Translations under genes and position numbers: made by a program
Shown: positions 17,810 to 26,839 of the stretch, piece after piece
Layout of the letters: each line of letters opens with the position of its first letter
Numbering within the stretch: the first letter of the stretch is position 1
Assembly (NCBI GenBank): GCA_022826045.1
Contig: JAJDVQ010000013.1
Coordinates: 1-64,000 of the forward strand
DNA: 64,000 nt
Origin: Acidimicrobiia bacterium
GTDB taxonomy: Bacteria; Actinomycetota; Acidimicrobiia; Acidimicrobiales; Poriferisodalaceae
Direction: 5' to 3'
The notes under the pieces: model-generated
What the model was told of the DNA's origin: nothing
Databases searched by the model: none
Seen by the model: the letters and a program-made list of their open reading frames with translations, nothing else

Positions 17810-18646
17810 CTAGCTGAGCAGCCAGTCCGCCGGTGTGATGTCCGAATCGGCGAACAGCCGCGACTGGAAGCGGCGCATGCCCGACAGCCAGCGGTCGATG
17901 TCGGACGCTTTGCGCTCGCGGTAGGTCTGCACTTCAGGGTGGGGCAGCACCAGGAAGCGCTCCTCGGCCATTGCCTCGATGACCGTGTCGGCCAGCTGCG
18001 ACGGCTGCAGGATGCCGTCGCCCGCAGCCGCGCCCGGTGTGCCGCGCCCCTGGTCGCCATTGCCGGTGCGATCGGGGCTGTTGGCCAAAATGTTGGTCTC
18101 GACTGCCTGAGGGCACAGCATCGACACCACGATGCCCTTGTCGCCGTAGGTGATCGCCAGGAACTCGCCCAGCGACACCGCTGCGGCCTTGGTGACCGCG
18201 TACTGCAACGAGCCGAGCTGGGTCAGCAGCCCGGCCGCCGAGGCCGTGTTCAGCAGGTAGCCGCCGCCGCGCTCCACCATGACCGGCACCGCCGCGCGTG
18301 CCGCATACACGTGGGACATCACGTGTACTTCCCACATGCGCTGGATCTCGTCGTTCGCGACTTCCAATCCGCCCTGAGTCACGTAGCCGGCGTTGGAGAC
18401 GAACACGTCGAGCGCACCGTGCGCTGCGACGGTGTCGGCGACCACCGTCTTGATGGCGTCCTCGTCGGTGACGTCGAGCCCGACGGCTGTGCCGCCCACC
18501 CGGTCAGCCACCGCCTGCGCGCCGGCCTCGTCACGGTCGACAACCACCAGCGCCCGCGCCCCTTCAGCATCGAAGCGCTCGATGAGCGCTTCCCCGATTC
18601 CGCTCGCACCGCCCGTGACGACAGCGACCTTCCCAGCAAGTTCCAT
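17810..18646 (-). CDS. SDR-family oxidoreductase
   Basis: 278-residue short-chain dehydrogenase/reductase. The nucleotide-binding motif is VVTGGASGIGEALI; VVVDRDEAGA suggests NAD preference through an acidic residue after the second strand. VSNAGY is the structural NAG motif. The catalytic set is a serine in LLNTASAAGLL and the Y-x-x-x-K of QYAVTKAAAVSL. The C-terminal part is longer than average and ends ADSDITPADWLLS. Substrate unknown. ATG at 18646; a longer frame to 18802 lacks conserved content. The divergent CoA transferase starts 53 bases away. Confidence 0.88.
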   Translation of the reverse strand: MELAGKVAVVTGGASGIGEALIERFDAEGARALVVVDRDEAGAQAVADRVGGTAVGLDVTDEDAIKTVVADTVAAHGALDVFVSNAGYVTQGGLEVANDEIQRMWEVHVMSHVYAARAAVPVMVERGGGYLLNTASAAGLLTQLGSLQYAVTKAAAVSLGEFLAITYGDKGIVVSMLCPQAVETNILANSPDRTGNGDQGRGTPGAAAGDGILQPSQLADTVIEAMAEERFLVLPHPEVQTYRERKASDIDRWLSGMRRFQSRLFADSDITPADWLLS

Positions 18647-18698
18647 GGCCCGGCAGCGTAATCTCGCGGCCCGGACTCGACGCTGGCTTGGAGGTCCG

Positions 18699-19931
18699 AT
18701 GGCGGCACCGTTGGACGATGTGAAGGTGATCGAGGTGGACAGCTGGATGGCCACGCCCTCGGCGGGCGCGATCCTGGCCGACCTCGGCGCCGATGTCATC
18801 AAGGTGGAGCCGCTCGACGGCGACCCGATGCGGGGCTACAGCCGCCCGGCGAAGCTGCCGCCGGAGATCAAGGACTACGACTTCCAGTTCGACGTCGACA
18901 ACCGCGGCAAGCGCTCGATCGCGGTGGACCTGGGCTCGCCGCAGGGTCAGCAGGTGGTCCACCGGCTCATCGCCGGCGCAGACGTGTTCATGTGCAACCT
19001 GCTCGTCCACCGCCAGGAACGATTCGGCCTCGACCAGGCCACAGTCACCGCGGTCAACCCGCGCATCGTGCACGCCACGCTGACGGGCTACGGCACCACC
19101 GGTCCCGAGGCATGGCGCCCCGGCTACGACGTCACCGCATTCTTCGGCCGATCGGGCATCTACGACGCCATGCGGGAAGGACCCGACGGCGCAGTGCCGA
19201 TGGCGCGCCCCGCCCAAGGCGACCACACCACGGGTCTGGCGCTGGTGGGTGCTGTGCTGGCGGCCCTGCGGCTGGCCGAACGCACCGGCGAGGCTCAGGT
19301 CGTCGAGACATCGCTCTACGAGACCGCGGTGTGGACCCAGGCGTCCGACTACGCCATCACCGCCGTCGACAGGGCGCCGCTGCGCCAGCGTGCCCGGGAG
19401 AACATGATCGTCCCCACCGCCAACCGCTACCCCTGCGGCGACGGCAAATGGGTGGTGCTCAATATGCCCGCCGAGAGCGCCTGGCCGTTGCTGTGCCGGA
19501 TCATCGAGCGGCTCGACTGGCTCGACGACGAGCGCTTTGCCGACATCCGCGGCCGGTTCGCCCATATGCCCGAGATCGTGGCCGGCATCGACGAGGCGCT
19601 GGCGCACCGCACCCGCGACGAGTGGGGCGAGATCTTCGACGCCGAGGGAATCATCTGGGGACCGGTGCTGGGCCTGCACGAGGTCGCCGACGATCCCCAA
19701 GCCGAGGCGCTCGGCCTCTTCCCCAAGCTGGACAGTCCCGACATCGGCCCCTACCGCAGCGTCGGCATCCCGATGCGATTCGCCAACGCCGACGTCGGCC
19801 CCCAAGGCCCCTCGCCGAGTCTGGGCGAGAACACCCGCGATGTCTTGGCTGCCGCGGGCATGTCCGATGACGAGATCGACGGACTGATCGCCGATGATGC
19901 CGTGCGCGAGGCGCAGGAGCGCCGCGTCTAG
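18699..19931 (+). CDS. CaiB/BaiF-type CoA transferase
   Basis: 410-residue class III CoA transferase that moves CoA between carboxylic acids. The N-terminus has DDVKVIEVDSWMATPSAG and the signature ADLGADVIKVEPLDGDPMRG; YDVTAFFGRSG and HTTGLALVGAVLAALRLAE follow. The usual catalytic aspartate near residue 170 lies in or near the GDHTTG segment. The start at 18699 follows TTGGAGG with five bases of spacing. Substrates cannot be deduced. The next gene, 40 bases downstream, is a signalling fusion protein and probably unrelated in function. Confidence 0.87.
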   Translation: MAAPLDDVKVIEVDSWMATPSAGAILADLGADVIKVEPLDGDPMRGYSRPAKLPPEIKDYDFQFDVDNRGKRSIAVDLGSPQGQQVVHRLIAGADVFMCNLLVHRQERFGLDQATVTAVNPRIVHATLTGYGTTGPEAWRPGYDVTAFFGRSGIYDAMREGPDGAVPMARPAQGDHTTGLALVGAVLAALRLAERTGEAQVVETSLYETAVWTQASDYAITAVDRAPLRQRARENMIVPTANRYPCGDGKWVVLNMPAESAWPLLCRIIERLDWLDDERFADIRGRFAHMPEIVAGIDEALAHRTRDEWGEIFDAEGIIWGPVLGLHEVADDPQAEALGLFPKLDSPDIGPYRSVGIPMRFANADVGPQGPSPSLGENTRDVLAAAGMSDDEIDGLIADDAVREAQERRV

Positions 19932-19970
19932 GTTCGCTTTCACAGACCGCTCAACGAGGAGGCGCCCGGA

Positions 19971-20816
19971 ATGCGACACGTCTTGATCGTGGCCAACCAA
20001 ACCCTCGTCGGCAGCCACCTGCACGAGCGCGTGGAGCACATCCTGGCAGTCGATCCCGAGACCCGGTTTCACATCGTCGTGCCTGCGACGGGTGCGAATG
20101 GTCCTGATCCCGCGCGGGCGCTCGCCGGTGCACGCCGCCGGCTGAGCCAGGCGTTCGAGGCGCTCGACGACATCGGCGCCCGGGTCACCGGCGAGGTCGG
20201 CCCCGCGCATCCGGTGGTGGCGGTCAACCTGGCCATAGACCGGCTGAATCCCGACCTCATCGTCTTGAGCACCTTGCCTGCCGGCGCCAGCAGGTGGCTG
20301 CATCTCGACCTGCCCCATCGGCTGCAGCGGCGCTTCGGCGTTCCCGTCGAGCACGTCTCGGCGGAGACGCAGACCGTCGATCGCGTCGGCACCTTCGAGC
20401 CGCCGGTCATCCACGCTCCCGACGACACGGTTCATGTGCTGCTGGCCGAGGAGAATCAGCACGACGTCGACGTGATCACCATGGCGCTCGCCGAGGCCGG
20501 CACCCGCAACCAGCTCCGTGTGGCCCATGACGGCGCGAATGCCCTGGCGTTCATGCGTGCGGTAGGTCCGTCAGAGATCGATCTCGTGCTGTTCGACCTG
20601 AAGCTGCCGGTGGTCAGCGGTTTCGATCTGCTCGCCGAGACGCGTGCCGCCGACGAATTCGACAAGGTGATGATGGTTGCGCTCACTACCGACGAGGCCG
20701 CGGACGGCCGCGCCCGCGCGTATGACCTCGGCGCGGACGCCTTCGTGATGAAGCGGCCCGACTACAGCCAGATGGCCCACATCATCGACGACTTGCTGGC
20801 CGAAGTCGCCGGCTAA
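19971..20816 (+). CDS. USP-like domain fused to a response-regulator receiver domain
   Basis: 281 residues with two domains. Residues 1 to about 130 look like a nucleotide-binding universal-stress-protein-type fold (MRHVLIVANQTLVG, HIVVPATG, NPDLIVLSTLPAGASRWLH). Residues 153-278 are a CheY-like receiver: acidic pair E160-E161, phospho-acceptor D209 in LVLFDLKLP, T239/T240, and K261 in FVMKRP. No DNA-binding output domain follows. This receiver subtype (LLAEENQHDVDVI) is typical of proteins partnered with phytochrome-like kinases. The start follows GAGGAGG. The stop lies inside a 29-bp tandem repeat. No histidine kinase is nearby. Confidence 0.8.
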   Translation: MRHVLIVANQTLVGSHLHERVEHILAVDPETRFHIVVPATGANGPDPARALAGARRRLSQAFEALDDIGARVTGEVGPAHPVVAVNLAIDRLNPDLIVLSTLPAGASRWLHLDLPHRLQRRFGVPVEHVSAETQTVDRVGTFEPPVIHAPDDTVHVLLAEENQHDVDVITMALAEAGTRNQLRVAHDGANALAFMRAVGPSEIDLVLFDLKLPVVSGFDLLAETRAADEFDKVMMVALTTDEAADGRARAYDLGADAFVMKRPDYSQMAHIIDDLLAEVAG

Positions 20817-20910
20817 CCGGCGATCAGCAGACACGGGCCGGCTAACCGGCGATCAGCAGACACGGGCCGACTAACCGGCGACAGGGCACCACAGACCGGC
20901 TAACCGGCCG
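20809..20910. repeat. 29-bp tandem repeat spanning two convergent stop codons
   Basis: Units start at 20809, 20838, 20867 and 20896. The first two are identical; the third and fourth share the 12-base head CCGGCTAACCGG (one change in unit 3) and then diverge. The head reads TAA on the plus strand and TAG on the minus strand. The plus-strand receiver gene stops in unit 1 and the minus-strand thioesterase gene stops in unit 4. The near-palindromic head could form short hairpins, so a bidirectional terminator role is possible. Confidence 0.85.
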
Positions 20911-21910
20911 TGGCCTCGCGCAGGGCCGCATTGCGCGACGCAGCCATGCCGCCGGGGAAACCGATCTCGGCGGGGGCCTCGATCTGGCTCTGCAACACCC
21001 AGCCGAGCAGGCCGTGCCGATCGCAGATAGCCGTGTGCGTGCCCGCAAGCCCCTGGGGCGCCACCACTGTGGCCGCATCGAAGTAGAACCACTCCCCCGT
21101 CGGCACGCGCAGCAGCTGCAGCGTCACATCGGTGTTGATGTAGGCGCCGCCGGACGGCGAGAAATCCCACCCCACGGCCGCGCCGAGATCGGCCAAGGTC
21201 GCAACTCGCACCAGCGGTGACGTCTCCTCGCCCGCCATGATCGGATGGTCCAATCGCAGCCACGTGCGGCCGGGGCCCGGCTCCTCCGTCGAGCCGCCGA
21301 CGAAGCGAAAATCCACGGCGTCGGCGTTGAAGCCGGGACGCGGGTAGTCGATGTCGGGATTGGCGCCGGGGCCGGCGCGCTCGGCCGGGATCGGCGGCAG
21401 CGATTGCCCGTCGCCCCCAAGCTCAGCCGACGGCTCAGTCGGGGTCAGCCATTGCGACGTCGCCCGCGCCACCAGGCGACCCGTCTCCCGGTCCGCCGTC
21501 GCATCAGCAGCCCGCGGCGAGCCGACCGAGCCCGAGACGCCTTCGGAGCCCCGCGCCCCCGACATCGCCCGCACCTCGGCGTCGACCAGCGCAGTTCGCT
21601 TGCCACCCTTCACGGTGGTTGCGGTGACCGCGTAGGTCGCCATCGGCATGCCCGAGAGGATCTCCACCGTCAACCGGCTGCAGACCTGCGCAATCCCGAG
21701 CCGCCGATGCTCGCGCTCGACCGCCCAGCCCAGCAGGCCGCCGATGGCACCGCCGTGCATCACCTGATGAGCCCACGGACCGCGCGTCAGTTCGGTCGCG
21801 CGCACGCCGCCAGCCTCCAGCACGAAGAGCGCCGGCGGCATCCGCCCGGGGAGCGCTGAGTCGGAAGAAGCAAGGGCTTCGCCGTTCGGCTCGGATCCGA
21901 TGTTTGTCAC
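20900..21910 (-). CDS. Thioesterase-family (double hot-dog) protein
   Basis: 336-residue protein of the acyl-CoA thioesterase family with two hot-dog units. The first carries GPWAHQVMHGGAIGGLLGWA, with the His-Gly-Gly typical of hot-dog thioesterases, then LTVEILSGMP. The second carries GWDFSPSGGAYINTDVTL and GEWFYFDAATVVAPQG. An Ala/Ser/Gly-rich linker of about 40 residues (GARGSEGVSGSVGSP region) sits between the halves and is unusual. The start is a GTG at 21910. It converges with the receiver-fusion gene, and the TRAP operon is divergent upstream. Confidence 0.78.
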   Translation of the reverse strand: MTNIGSEPNGEALASSDSALPGRMPPALFVLEAGGVRATELTRGPWAHQVMHGGAIGGLLGWAVEREHRRLGIAQVCSRLTVEILSGMPMATYAVTATTVKGGKRTALVDAEVRAMSGARGSEGVSGSVGSPRAADATADRETGRLVARATSQWLTPTEPSAELGGDGQSLPPIPAERAGPGANPDIDYPRPGFNADAVDFRFVGGSTEEPGPGRTWLRLDHPIMAGEETSPLVRVATLADLGAAVGWDFSPSGGAYINTDVTLQLLRVPTGEWFYFDAATVVAPQGLAGTHTAICDRHGLLGWVLQSQIEAPAEIGFPGGMAASRNAALREATAG

Positions 21911-21993
21911 GGCGACAAGCTAGGTGGCAGGATGTTGGATCGCCCGTTCTCGTGTTCGAGCGATGCCAGCAACCAGCAGAGGGAAGGGGTGAC

Positions 21994-22818
21994 GTGACCG
22001 ACACTGCCACCCCCGCTCCCCATGCGCCGCCAGCGACCACGGCCCCGCCATGGTGGACGCGGCTGCACCCGATCGGCTGGCTCGCCGGCGCCACGATCGC
22101 GTTCGCCATCATCGCCCGCCTCCTGTGGGACACCGACTACTGGATCGGCAACCTGGCGTGGTGGAACTGGCTGGTGCTGGCAGGCGCAGTGGCGATGGGC
22201 CTCTGGCACGACGGGCTCGACCGGCTCCGCCGGGGCGTGGAGTCGATCGCCACCTTCAGCCTGACCGTGGCGTGGATCCTGGCGTGGGTGGTCTTCGGGC
22301 TGCAGCTGTTCAACGTCATCACCCGCTACGGCAATGACCTCGTCGAGACCGACATCCTCTTCGGCGAGACCACCAGCCTGGCGTGGCAGTCGTTCGGGCT
22401 CATGTTTCTCGTTGCCATCAACTTCGGCGTGCGCGACGGCGTGAACCCGCGCATCGACTTCTGGTGGGCCAACTTCAGCGCCAAGCGCAAGGCATGGCTC
22501 GACTTCGTCGTTCACTCGGCCCTGCTGCTGCCGTTCATCGTCATGGCCATCCGCATCCTCAAGGGCTACGCGGCCACCTCACTGGGCCGTCGGCACAACG
22601 GCGAGTGGCCGAGCAGCTGGCGGGTCTGGGAGAGCTGGGAGCAGGGTGTCGATGCAGGCAGCCTCCCGGTGGGGCCGATCAAGGTGATGATCCTCGTTGC
22701 GTTCGTCCTGTTCGGACTGCAGATCCTTGCCGAGATGATCAAGACCGGCTTCGTGATGATCGGCGACGAGGCGAAGGGCGGCATCGTCGAGCACGAGTCG
22801 CCGCTGCGCGTCGAGTAG
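21994..22818 (+). CDS. TRAP transporter small permease (DctQ family)
   Basis: 274-residue integral membrane protein forming the small (four-helix) subunit of a tripartite ATP-independent periplasmic transporter. Hydrophobic segments include IGWLAGATIAFAIIARLLW, WWNWLVLAGAVAMGLW, FSLTVAWILAWVVFGLQLF and a C-terminal KVMILVAFVLFGLQILAE; NPRIDFWWANFS resembles the family's NVRVDVLY-type loop. It is longer than the usual 160-200 residues because of a loop around residues 190-230. The GTG at 21994 is preceded by GGGAAGGGG. Eight bases separate it from the large permease gene. Confidence 0.85.
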   Translation: MTDTATPAPHAPPATTAPPWWTRLHPIGWLAGATIAFAIIARLLWDTDYWIGNLAWWNWLVLAGAVAMGLWHDGLDRLRRGVESIATFSLTVAWILAWVVFGLQLFNVITRYGNDLVETDILFGETTSLAWQSFGLMFLVAINFGVRDGVNPRIDFWWANFSAKRKAWLDFVVHSALLLPFIVMAIRILKGYAATSLGRRHNGEWPSSWRVWESWEQGVDAGSLPVGPIKVMILVAFVLFGLQILAEMIKTGFVMIGDEAKGGIVEHESPLRVE

Positions 22819-22825
22819 CTGCCCC

Positions 22826-24394
22826 ATGACCGACCTTCTGGCTATATTCGGCATGGACACGGGCGTCTTCCTGGCGCTGACGATGTTCGTCGTGTTCATG
22901 GGGATGATCCTCACCGGCTACAACGTCGCGTTCTCATTCGCCGCGACGGCCTTGGCGTTCGCGTTCATCGGCGACATCACCGGAGCGTTCAACACCGCCA
23001 CGCTCAACACGCTGCCGGCGCGCTGGTTCGTGGCCATCAGCGACCCCGTGCTGCTCGCCGTGCCGTTGTTCGTGCTGATGGGCGCGATCCTGGAACGGTC
23101 CGGCATGGCCGAGCGGCTGCTGAACGCCGTGGGCATGCTGATGGGCGCGCTGCGCGGCGGCGTGGCCGCTGCGGTGGTGCTGGTGGGCACGCTGCTGGCC
23201 GCCGCGACCGGCGTGGTGGCGGCCACCGTCATCGTGATGGGCCTGCTGTCGCTGCCGGCGATGGTACGGCTCGGCTACGACAACAAGCTCTCGACGGGCG
23301 CCATCACCGCCTCAGGCACGCTCGCGCAGCTGCTGCCGCCCAGCATCGTGCTGATCCTGCTGGCCCAGCAGATGGGTGTGGGCATCCTGGGCCTGTTCGC
23401 CGGCGCGCTGCTGCCCGGCCTGATTCTCAGCGGCCTGTACGTGGCGTACGTGCTGGTCGTGTCGTGGTGGAAGCCCGACATGGGCCCGGCCATGCCGATC
23501 GAGGAGCGCAAGCTGGAAGGCAACCCGTCGATCCAGACCAAGCTGCTGATTGCAGCCCTGCTGGGCTTCATGGTGGGCTGCGTGATGCTGCTCGCCAATC
23601 TGCGCGTGGCAGCCATCGCAGCAGTGCTGGTGATGCTCGCGAGCTTCGCGATCATGGCGTTCGCCAGGATGCTGGCGTGCGAGGTGCTCATTGCGATCGT
23701 GCCGATCGTGGTGCTCATCCTCGGCGTGCTGGTGTCGATCTTCCAAGGCATCGCAACGCCGTCGGAGTCGGGTGCCGTCGGCGTGTTCGGGGCGCTTGCC
23801 CTCACCGGCCTGAACTGGCTCTTCGACCGCCTGCTGATGCGCGAGGGCGCCACCCACATCACGCCCCAGTGGCGACTCAACCGCGCAGCAGCAGTGCAGG
23901 CGGGCAAGTCCACCGCCAGCGTGGTGGTGCTGGTGATGACGCTGCTGTTCAGCTCCACCTTTTTCAGCGCCATGTTCTTCCAGCTCGGCGGCTCCGATCA
24001 GACCTCCGAGTGGCTCACCTCCATCGGCGGCGGCAAGCTGGGCTTCGTCATCATCGCGATGATCGCGGTGTTCCTGCTGGGCATCAATCTGGAGTTCCTC
24101 GAGATCACCTTCATCGTGGTGCCCATCTTCGTCCCGGCCATGGAGGTGCTGGGTTTCACCCAGGACGAGAAGATCTGGTTCGCCGTGATGATGGCGGTGA
24201 ACCTGAACATGGCGTTCATCTCGCCGCCGGTGGGCTTCTCGCTGTTCTACCTGCAGAGCGTGGCCCCGCCCGAAGTGCGCACCGCCGACATCCACAAGGG
24301 CGCCATCCCGTTCATGGGGCTCCAGTCGATCGCCTTGGTGATCCTCGGGGTGTTCCCGGGCATCGTGTACACGTCGCTCGAGTTGTTCAGTTAG
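22826..24394 (+). CDS. TRAP transporter large permease (DctM family)
   Basis: 522-residue membrane protein with about twelve hydrophobic segments, the translocating subunit that uses an ion gradient to import organic acids or related solutes. DctM hallmarks are present: DPVLLAVPLFVLMGAILERSG, PPSIVLILLAQQMGVGILGLF, TPSESGAVGVFGAL and FISPPVGFSLFYLQ. An extended middle region (about 260-350) is typical of larger mannitol/chloroaromatic-type TRAP permeases. It lies between the small permease and the binding protein, so the operon is complete. Confidence 0.92.
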   Translation: MTDLLAIFGMDTGVFLALTMFVVFMGMILTGYNVAFSFAATALAFAFIGDITGAFNTATLNTLPARWFVAISDPVLLAVPLFVLMGAILERSGMAERLLNAVGMLMGALRGGVAAAVVLVGTLLAAATGVVAATVIVMGLLSLPAMVRLGYDNKLSTGAITASGTLAQLLPPSIVLILLAQQMGVGILGLFAGALLPGLILSGLYVAYVLVVSWWKPDMGPAMPIEERKLEGNPSIQTKLLIAALLGFMVGCVMLLANLRVAAIAAVLVMLASFAIMAFARMLACEVLIAIVPIVVLILGVLVSIFQGIATPSESGAVGVFGALALTGLNWLFDRLLMREGATHITPQWRLNRAAAVQAGKSTASVVVLVMTLLFSSTFFSAMFFQLGGSDQTSEWLTSIGGGKLGFVIIAMIAVFLLGINLEFLEITFIVVPIFVPAMEVLGFTQDEKIWFAVMMAVNLNMAFISPPVGFSLFYLQSVAPPEVRTADIHKGAIPFMGLQSIALVILGVFPGIVYTSLELFS

Positions 24395-24486
24395 CCGCGG
24401 CAGCCCATCAGGCGTGGTTCCGACGCGTGCTAGTTTCGCGCCGAGCAGTCGACGCGGTGTTGCGCGCCTGCGGGGAGGCACTACCA

Positions 24487-25719
24487 ATGACTACGCACGA
24501 CGAGGCCAGTCCGGAGACTGCCCTTGATGACACCGTCGAAGCCGGCGGGTTCGACCGGAGATCGTTCCTCAAGGCCGGTCTCGGCGTGGCGGGATTCGCA
24601 GCGGCCGCCACGGTGCTCAACGCCTGCAGTTCCGACGACGGCGACACTGCAGCGACGACCTCTGAAGGCCCCGTCGGCACCGACGCGCCGACCACATCGG
24701 TGGCGCTCACCCAGGACGGTCCCGAGATCGAGTGGGAGATGGCGACGAGCTGGCCCGCTGCGCTGGTGACCCTGTTCGGGTCAGCCCAGCACTTCGCCGA
24801 GCAGGTGAGCCGTCTCACCGGCGGCAGGTTCAAGATCAATCCTCGGCCGGCCGGCGAGATCGTGGGCGGCCTCGAAGTGCTGCCCACCGTGCGCGATGTC
24901 GGCGTGCAGTCGGGCCACACGGCGTCGTACTACTACGTGGGACTCAGCCCCGTGCAGCAGTTCGGCACTGCGGTCCCGTTCGGGCTGACCCAGCGCCAGC
25001 AGAATGCCTGGCTGTACAGAGGCGGCGGCCTCGACATGCTCAACGAGTTCTACGCCGAGGAGCACGGGGTGATCGCGTTCCCCGCCGGCGGCACCGGCTG
25101 CCAGATGGGCGGCTGGTTCACCAAGGAGCTCAACTCGGTCGGCGACCTGCAGGGCCTGAAGATGCGGATCCCCGGCCTCGCGGGGCGGGTCCTCGAGAAT
25201 CTGGGCGGCGAGCAGGTCACCTTGGCCGGCGGCGAGATCCTGCCGGCGATCCAGCAGGGCGCGATCGACGGCGCCGAGTTCGTGGGTCCCACCGACGACC
25301 TGATCCTGGGCCTCGACCAGTTCGACGGCGAACTGTTCTATTACCACCCCGGCTGGTGGGAGCCCGGCACTGCCGTGGAGGTGCAGTTCCCGCTGTCGTT
25401 GTGGAACGACTTGCCCGCCGAGTACCAAGCGGCGATCGAGATCGCTGCGGCGGCGACGAACATCAACACGATCGCCGACTACGACGTGCGCAACCAGACC
25501 GACCTGCAGCGCGTGAAGGAGTTCGCCAACATCCGGCAGTTCCCCGACGACATGATGGCGGCGTTCAAGGAAGAGACCGAGAACGTGCTGGACGCGGTGG
25601 CGGCGGACGATGCTCGCTTCGCCGCCATCTTGGCGCCGTGGCGGGAGTTCCGTGACGGCATCGCCGAGTGGCACGGCTTGGCGGAGCGTTCCTTCCTGGA
25701 CCAGCAGACGCAGATCTAG
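24487..25719 (+). CDS. TRAP transporter substrate-binding protein (DctP family)
   Basis: 410-residue extracellular binding subunit of the TRAP system. The N-terminus holds a twin-arginine signal, DRRSFLKAGLGVAGFAAAA, running into a lipobox ending VLNAC, so it is probably folded before Tat export and then lipid-anchored. After a Thr/Ser-rich linker come the binding-domain features EWEMATSWP, GLKMRIPGLAGRVLENLGG and AIDGAEFVGPTDD, resembling the subfamily that binds 2-oxo acids. The ATG at 24487 follows GGGGAGG. It is preceded by the two permease genes. Confidence 0.9.
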   Translation: MTTHDEASPETALDDTVEAGGFDRRSFLKAGLGVAGFAAAATVLNACSSDDGDTAATTSEGPVGTDAPTTSVALTQDGPEIEWEMATSWPAALVTLFGSAQHFAEQVSRLTGGRFKINPRPAGEIVGGLEVLPTVRDVGVQSGHTASYYYVGLSPVQQFGTAVPFGLTQRQQNAWLYRGGGLDMLNEFYAEEHGVIAFPAGGTGCQMGGWFTKELNSVGDLQGLKMRIPGLAGRVLENLGGEQVTLAGGEILPAIQQGAIDGAEFVGPTDDLILGLDQFDGELFYYHPGWWEPGTAVEVQFPLSLWNDLPAEYQAAIEIAAAATNINTIADYDVRNQTDLQRVKEFANIRQFPDDMMAAFKEETENVLDAVAADDARFAAILAPWREFRDGIAEWHGLAERSFLDQQTQI

Positions 25720-25850
25720 CCGGATCGCACAGGTTCTCGTCGGCAGACCGACCGGTGCCGGGTGCCAGCGTCGGCTGCGAGTATCGCCGTCTCGTGCCGT
25801 TGACGCGCAACCGTCGTCCCGAGCAGATCGGCGGCGCGTAGGGTGCCCTC

Positions 25851-26780
25851 GTGCATCCGTTCAGATTCGGCGTCCAGTACGGCAAGCCAGAGAGTCCCGC
25901 TGTGTTCCGCGAGACGGCGCGCAAGGTCGAGGATCTCGGCTATTCGACCTTGTTCTGCCACGACCATTTCTGGGACAGCTGGTCGCCCATCGTGCATCCC
26001 GCCGTCGCGGCGGAGATCACCACGACCCTGCGGGTCGGGACGCTGGTGTACGCAGCCGACTACCGGCACCCCGCAGTGCTGGCGAAGGACTTCGCCACCC
26101 TCGATCTGCTGGCGGAGGGACGCACCGAGTTCGGCATCGGCGCCGGCTGGCTGACAGACGACTACGAGCAGGCGGGCATACCGCTGGACCGGCCCGGCGT
26201 GCGCATCGACCGCATGATCGAGGCGTTGGAGGTCATCAAGGGGCTGTGGCGGGGCGAGCCCTTCGACTACGACGGCGAGCACTACCAGATCGCCGGCATG
26301 GTGGGCCGCCCGCTGCCCCACACGCCTGGCGGGCCGCCCGTCATCATCGGCGGCGGCGGCAAGCGGGTGCTGAGCGAAGCTGCCCGCCTTGCCGACATCA
26401 TCAGCCTGAACCCGAATCTCCGCTCGGGCACCGTGGGCCCCGATGCCGCCCGCAGCTCGGTGGCCGACAAGTTCGTCGAGCGCCGCCAGTGGATCGCAGA
26501 CGCCGCCGGGGACGGCTTCGCCGACATCGAGATCCAGCTCAACACGTTCATGGCGTTGGTGTCCGACGACGCCGACAGCGTGCTCGAGCAGTTCGCGCCC
26601 GGCTTCGGGCTGACGCTGGAGGAAGCCCGCGAGGTTCCCTTGGTGCTGGCCGGCACGGTCGACGACATCTGCGAGCAGCTGCATCACCACCGCGAGACCT
26701 ACGGCGCCAGCTACATCATCATCCACGACCCCGAGGTCGATGCCATGGCGCCGGTGGTGGCCCGCCTCGCCGGCACCTGA
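25851..26780 (+). CDS. LLM-class F420-dependent oxidoreductase
   Basis: 309-residue luciferase-like monooxygenase-fold enzyme of the actinobacterial F420 type. It begins FRFGVQYGKPESPAVFRETA and contains VGTLVYAADYRHPAVLAKDFATLDLLAEGRTEFGIGAGW (cited in part), the barrel segment diagnostic of this class, and PVIIGGGGKRVL, the cofactor phosphate-binding loop. It probably uses reduced F420 or FMN; the substrate is unknown. The start is a GTG at 25851. It is 130 bases downstream of the TRAP operon in the same direction and may use its substrate. Confidence 0.85.
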   Translation: MHPFRFGVQYGKPESPAVFRETARKVEDLGYSTLFCHDHFWDSWSPIVHPAVAAEITTTLRVGTLVYAADYRHPAVLAKDFATLDLLAEGRTEFGIGAGWLTDDYEQAGIPLDRPGVRIDRMIEALEVIKGLWRGEPFDYDGEHYQIAGMVGRPLPHTPGGPPVIIGGGGKRVLSEAARLADIISLNPNLRSGTVGPDAARSSVADKFVERRQWIADAAGDGFADIEIQLNTFMALVSDDADSVLEQFAPGFGLTLEEAREVPLVLAGTVDDICEQLHHHRETYGASYIIIHDPEVDAMAPVVARLAGT

Positions 26781-26839
26781 GCGGCACGCTGGCACCCGGC
26801 GTGTCGCGACTGACGCGATTGCACTGCGACAATCAATCC

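Noticed and set aside
18564..20528. 654-codon open frame on the minus strand
   Set aside because: Antisense to the CoA transferase and the receiver fusion, both with clear motifs; no family features of its own.
20809..20910. Repeat cluster considered as a CRISPR array
   Set aside because: Units are contiguous tandem copies without unique spacers, and no cas genes are adjacent.
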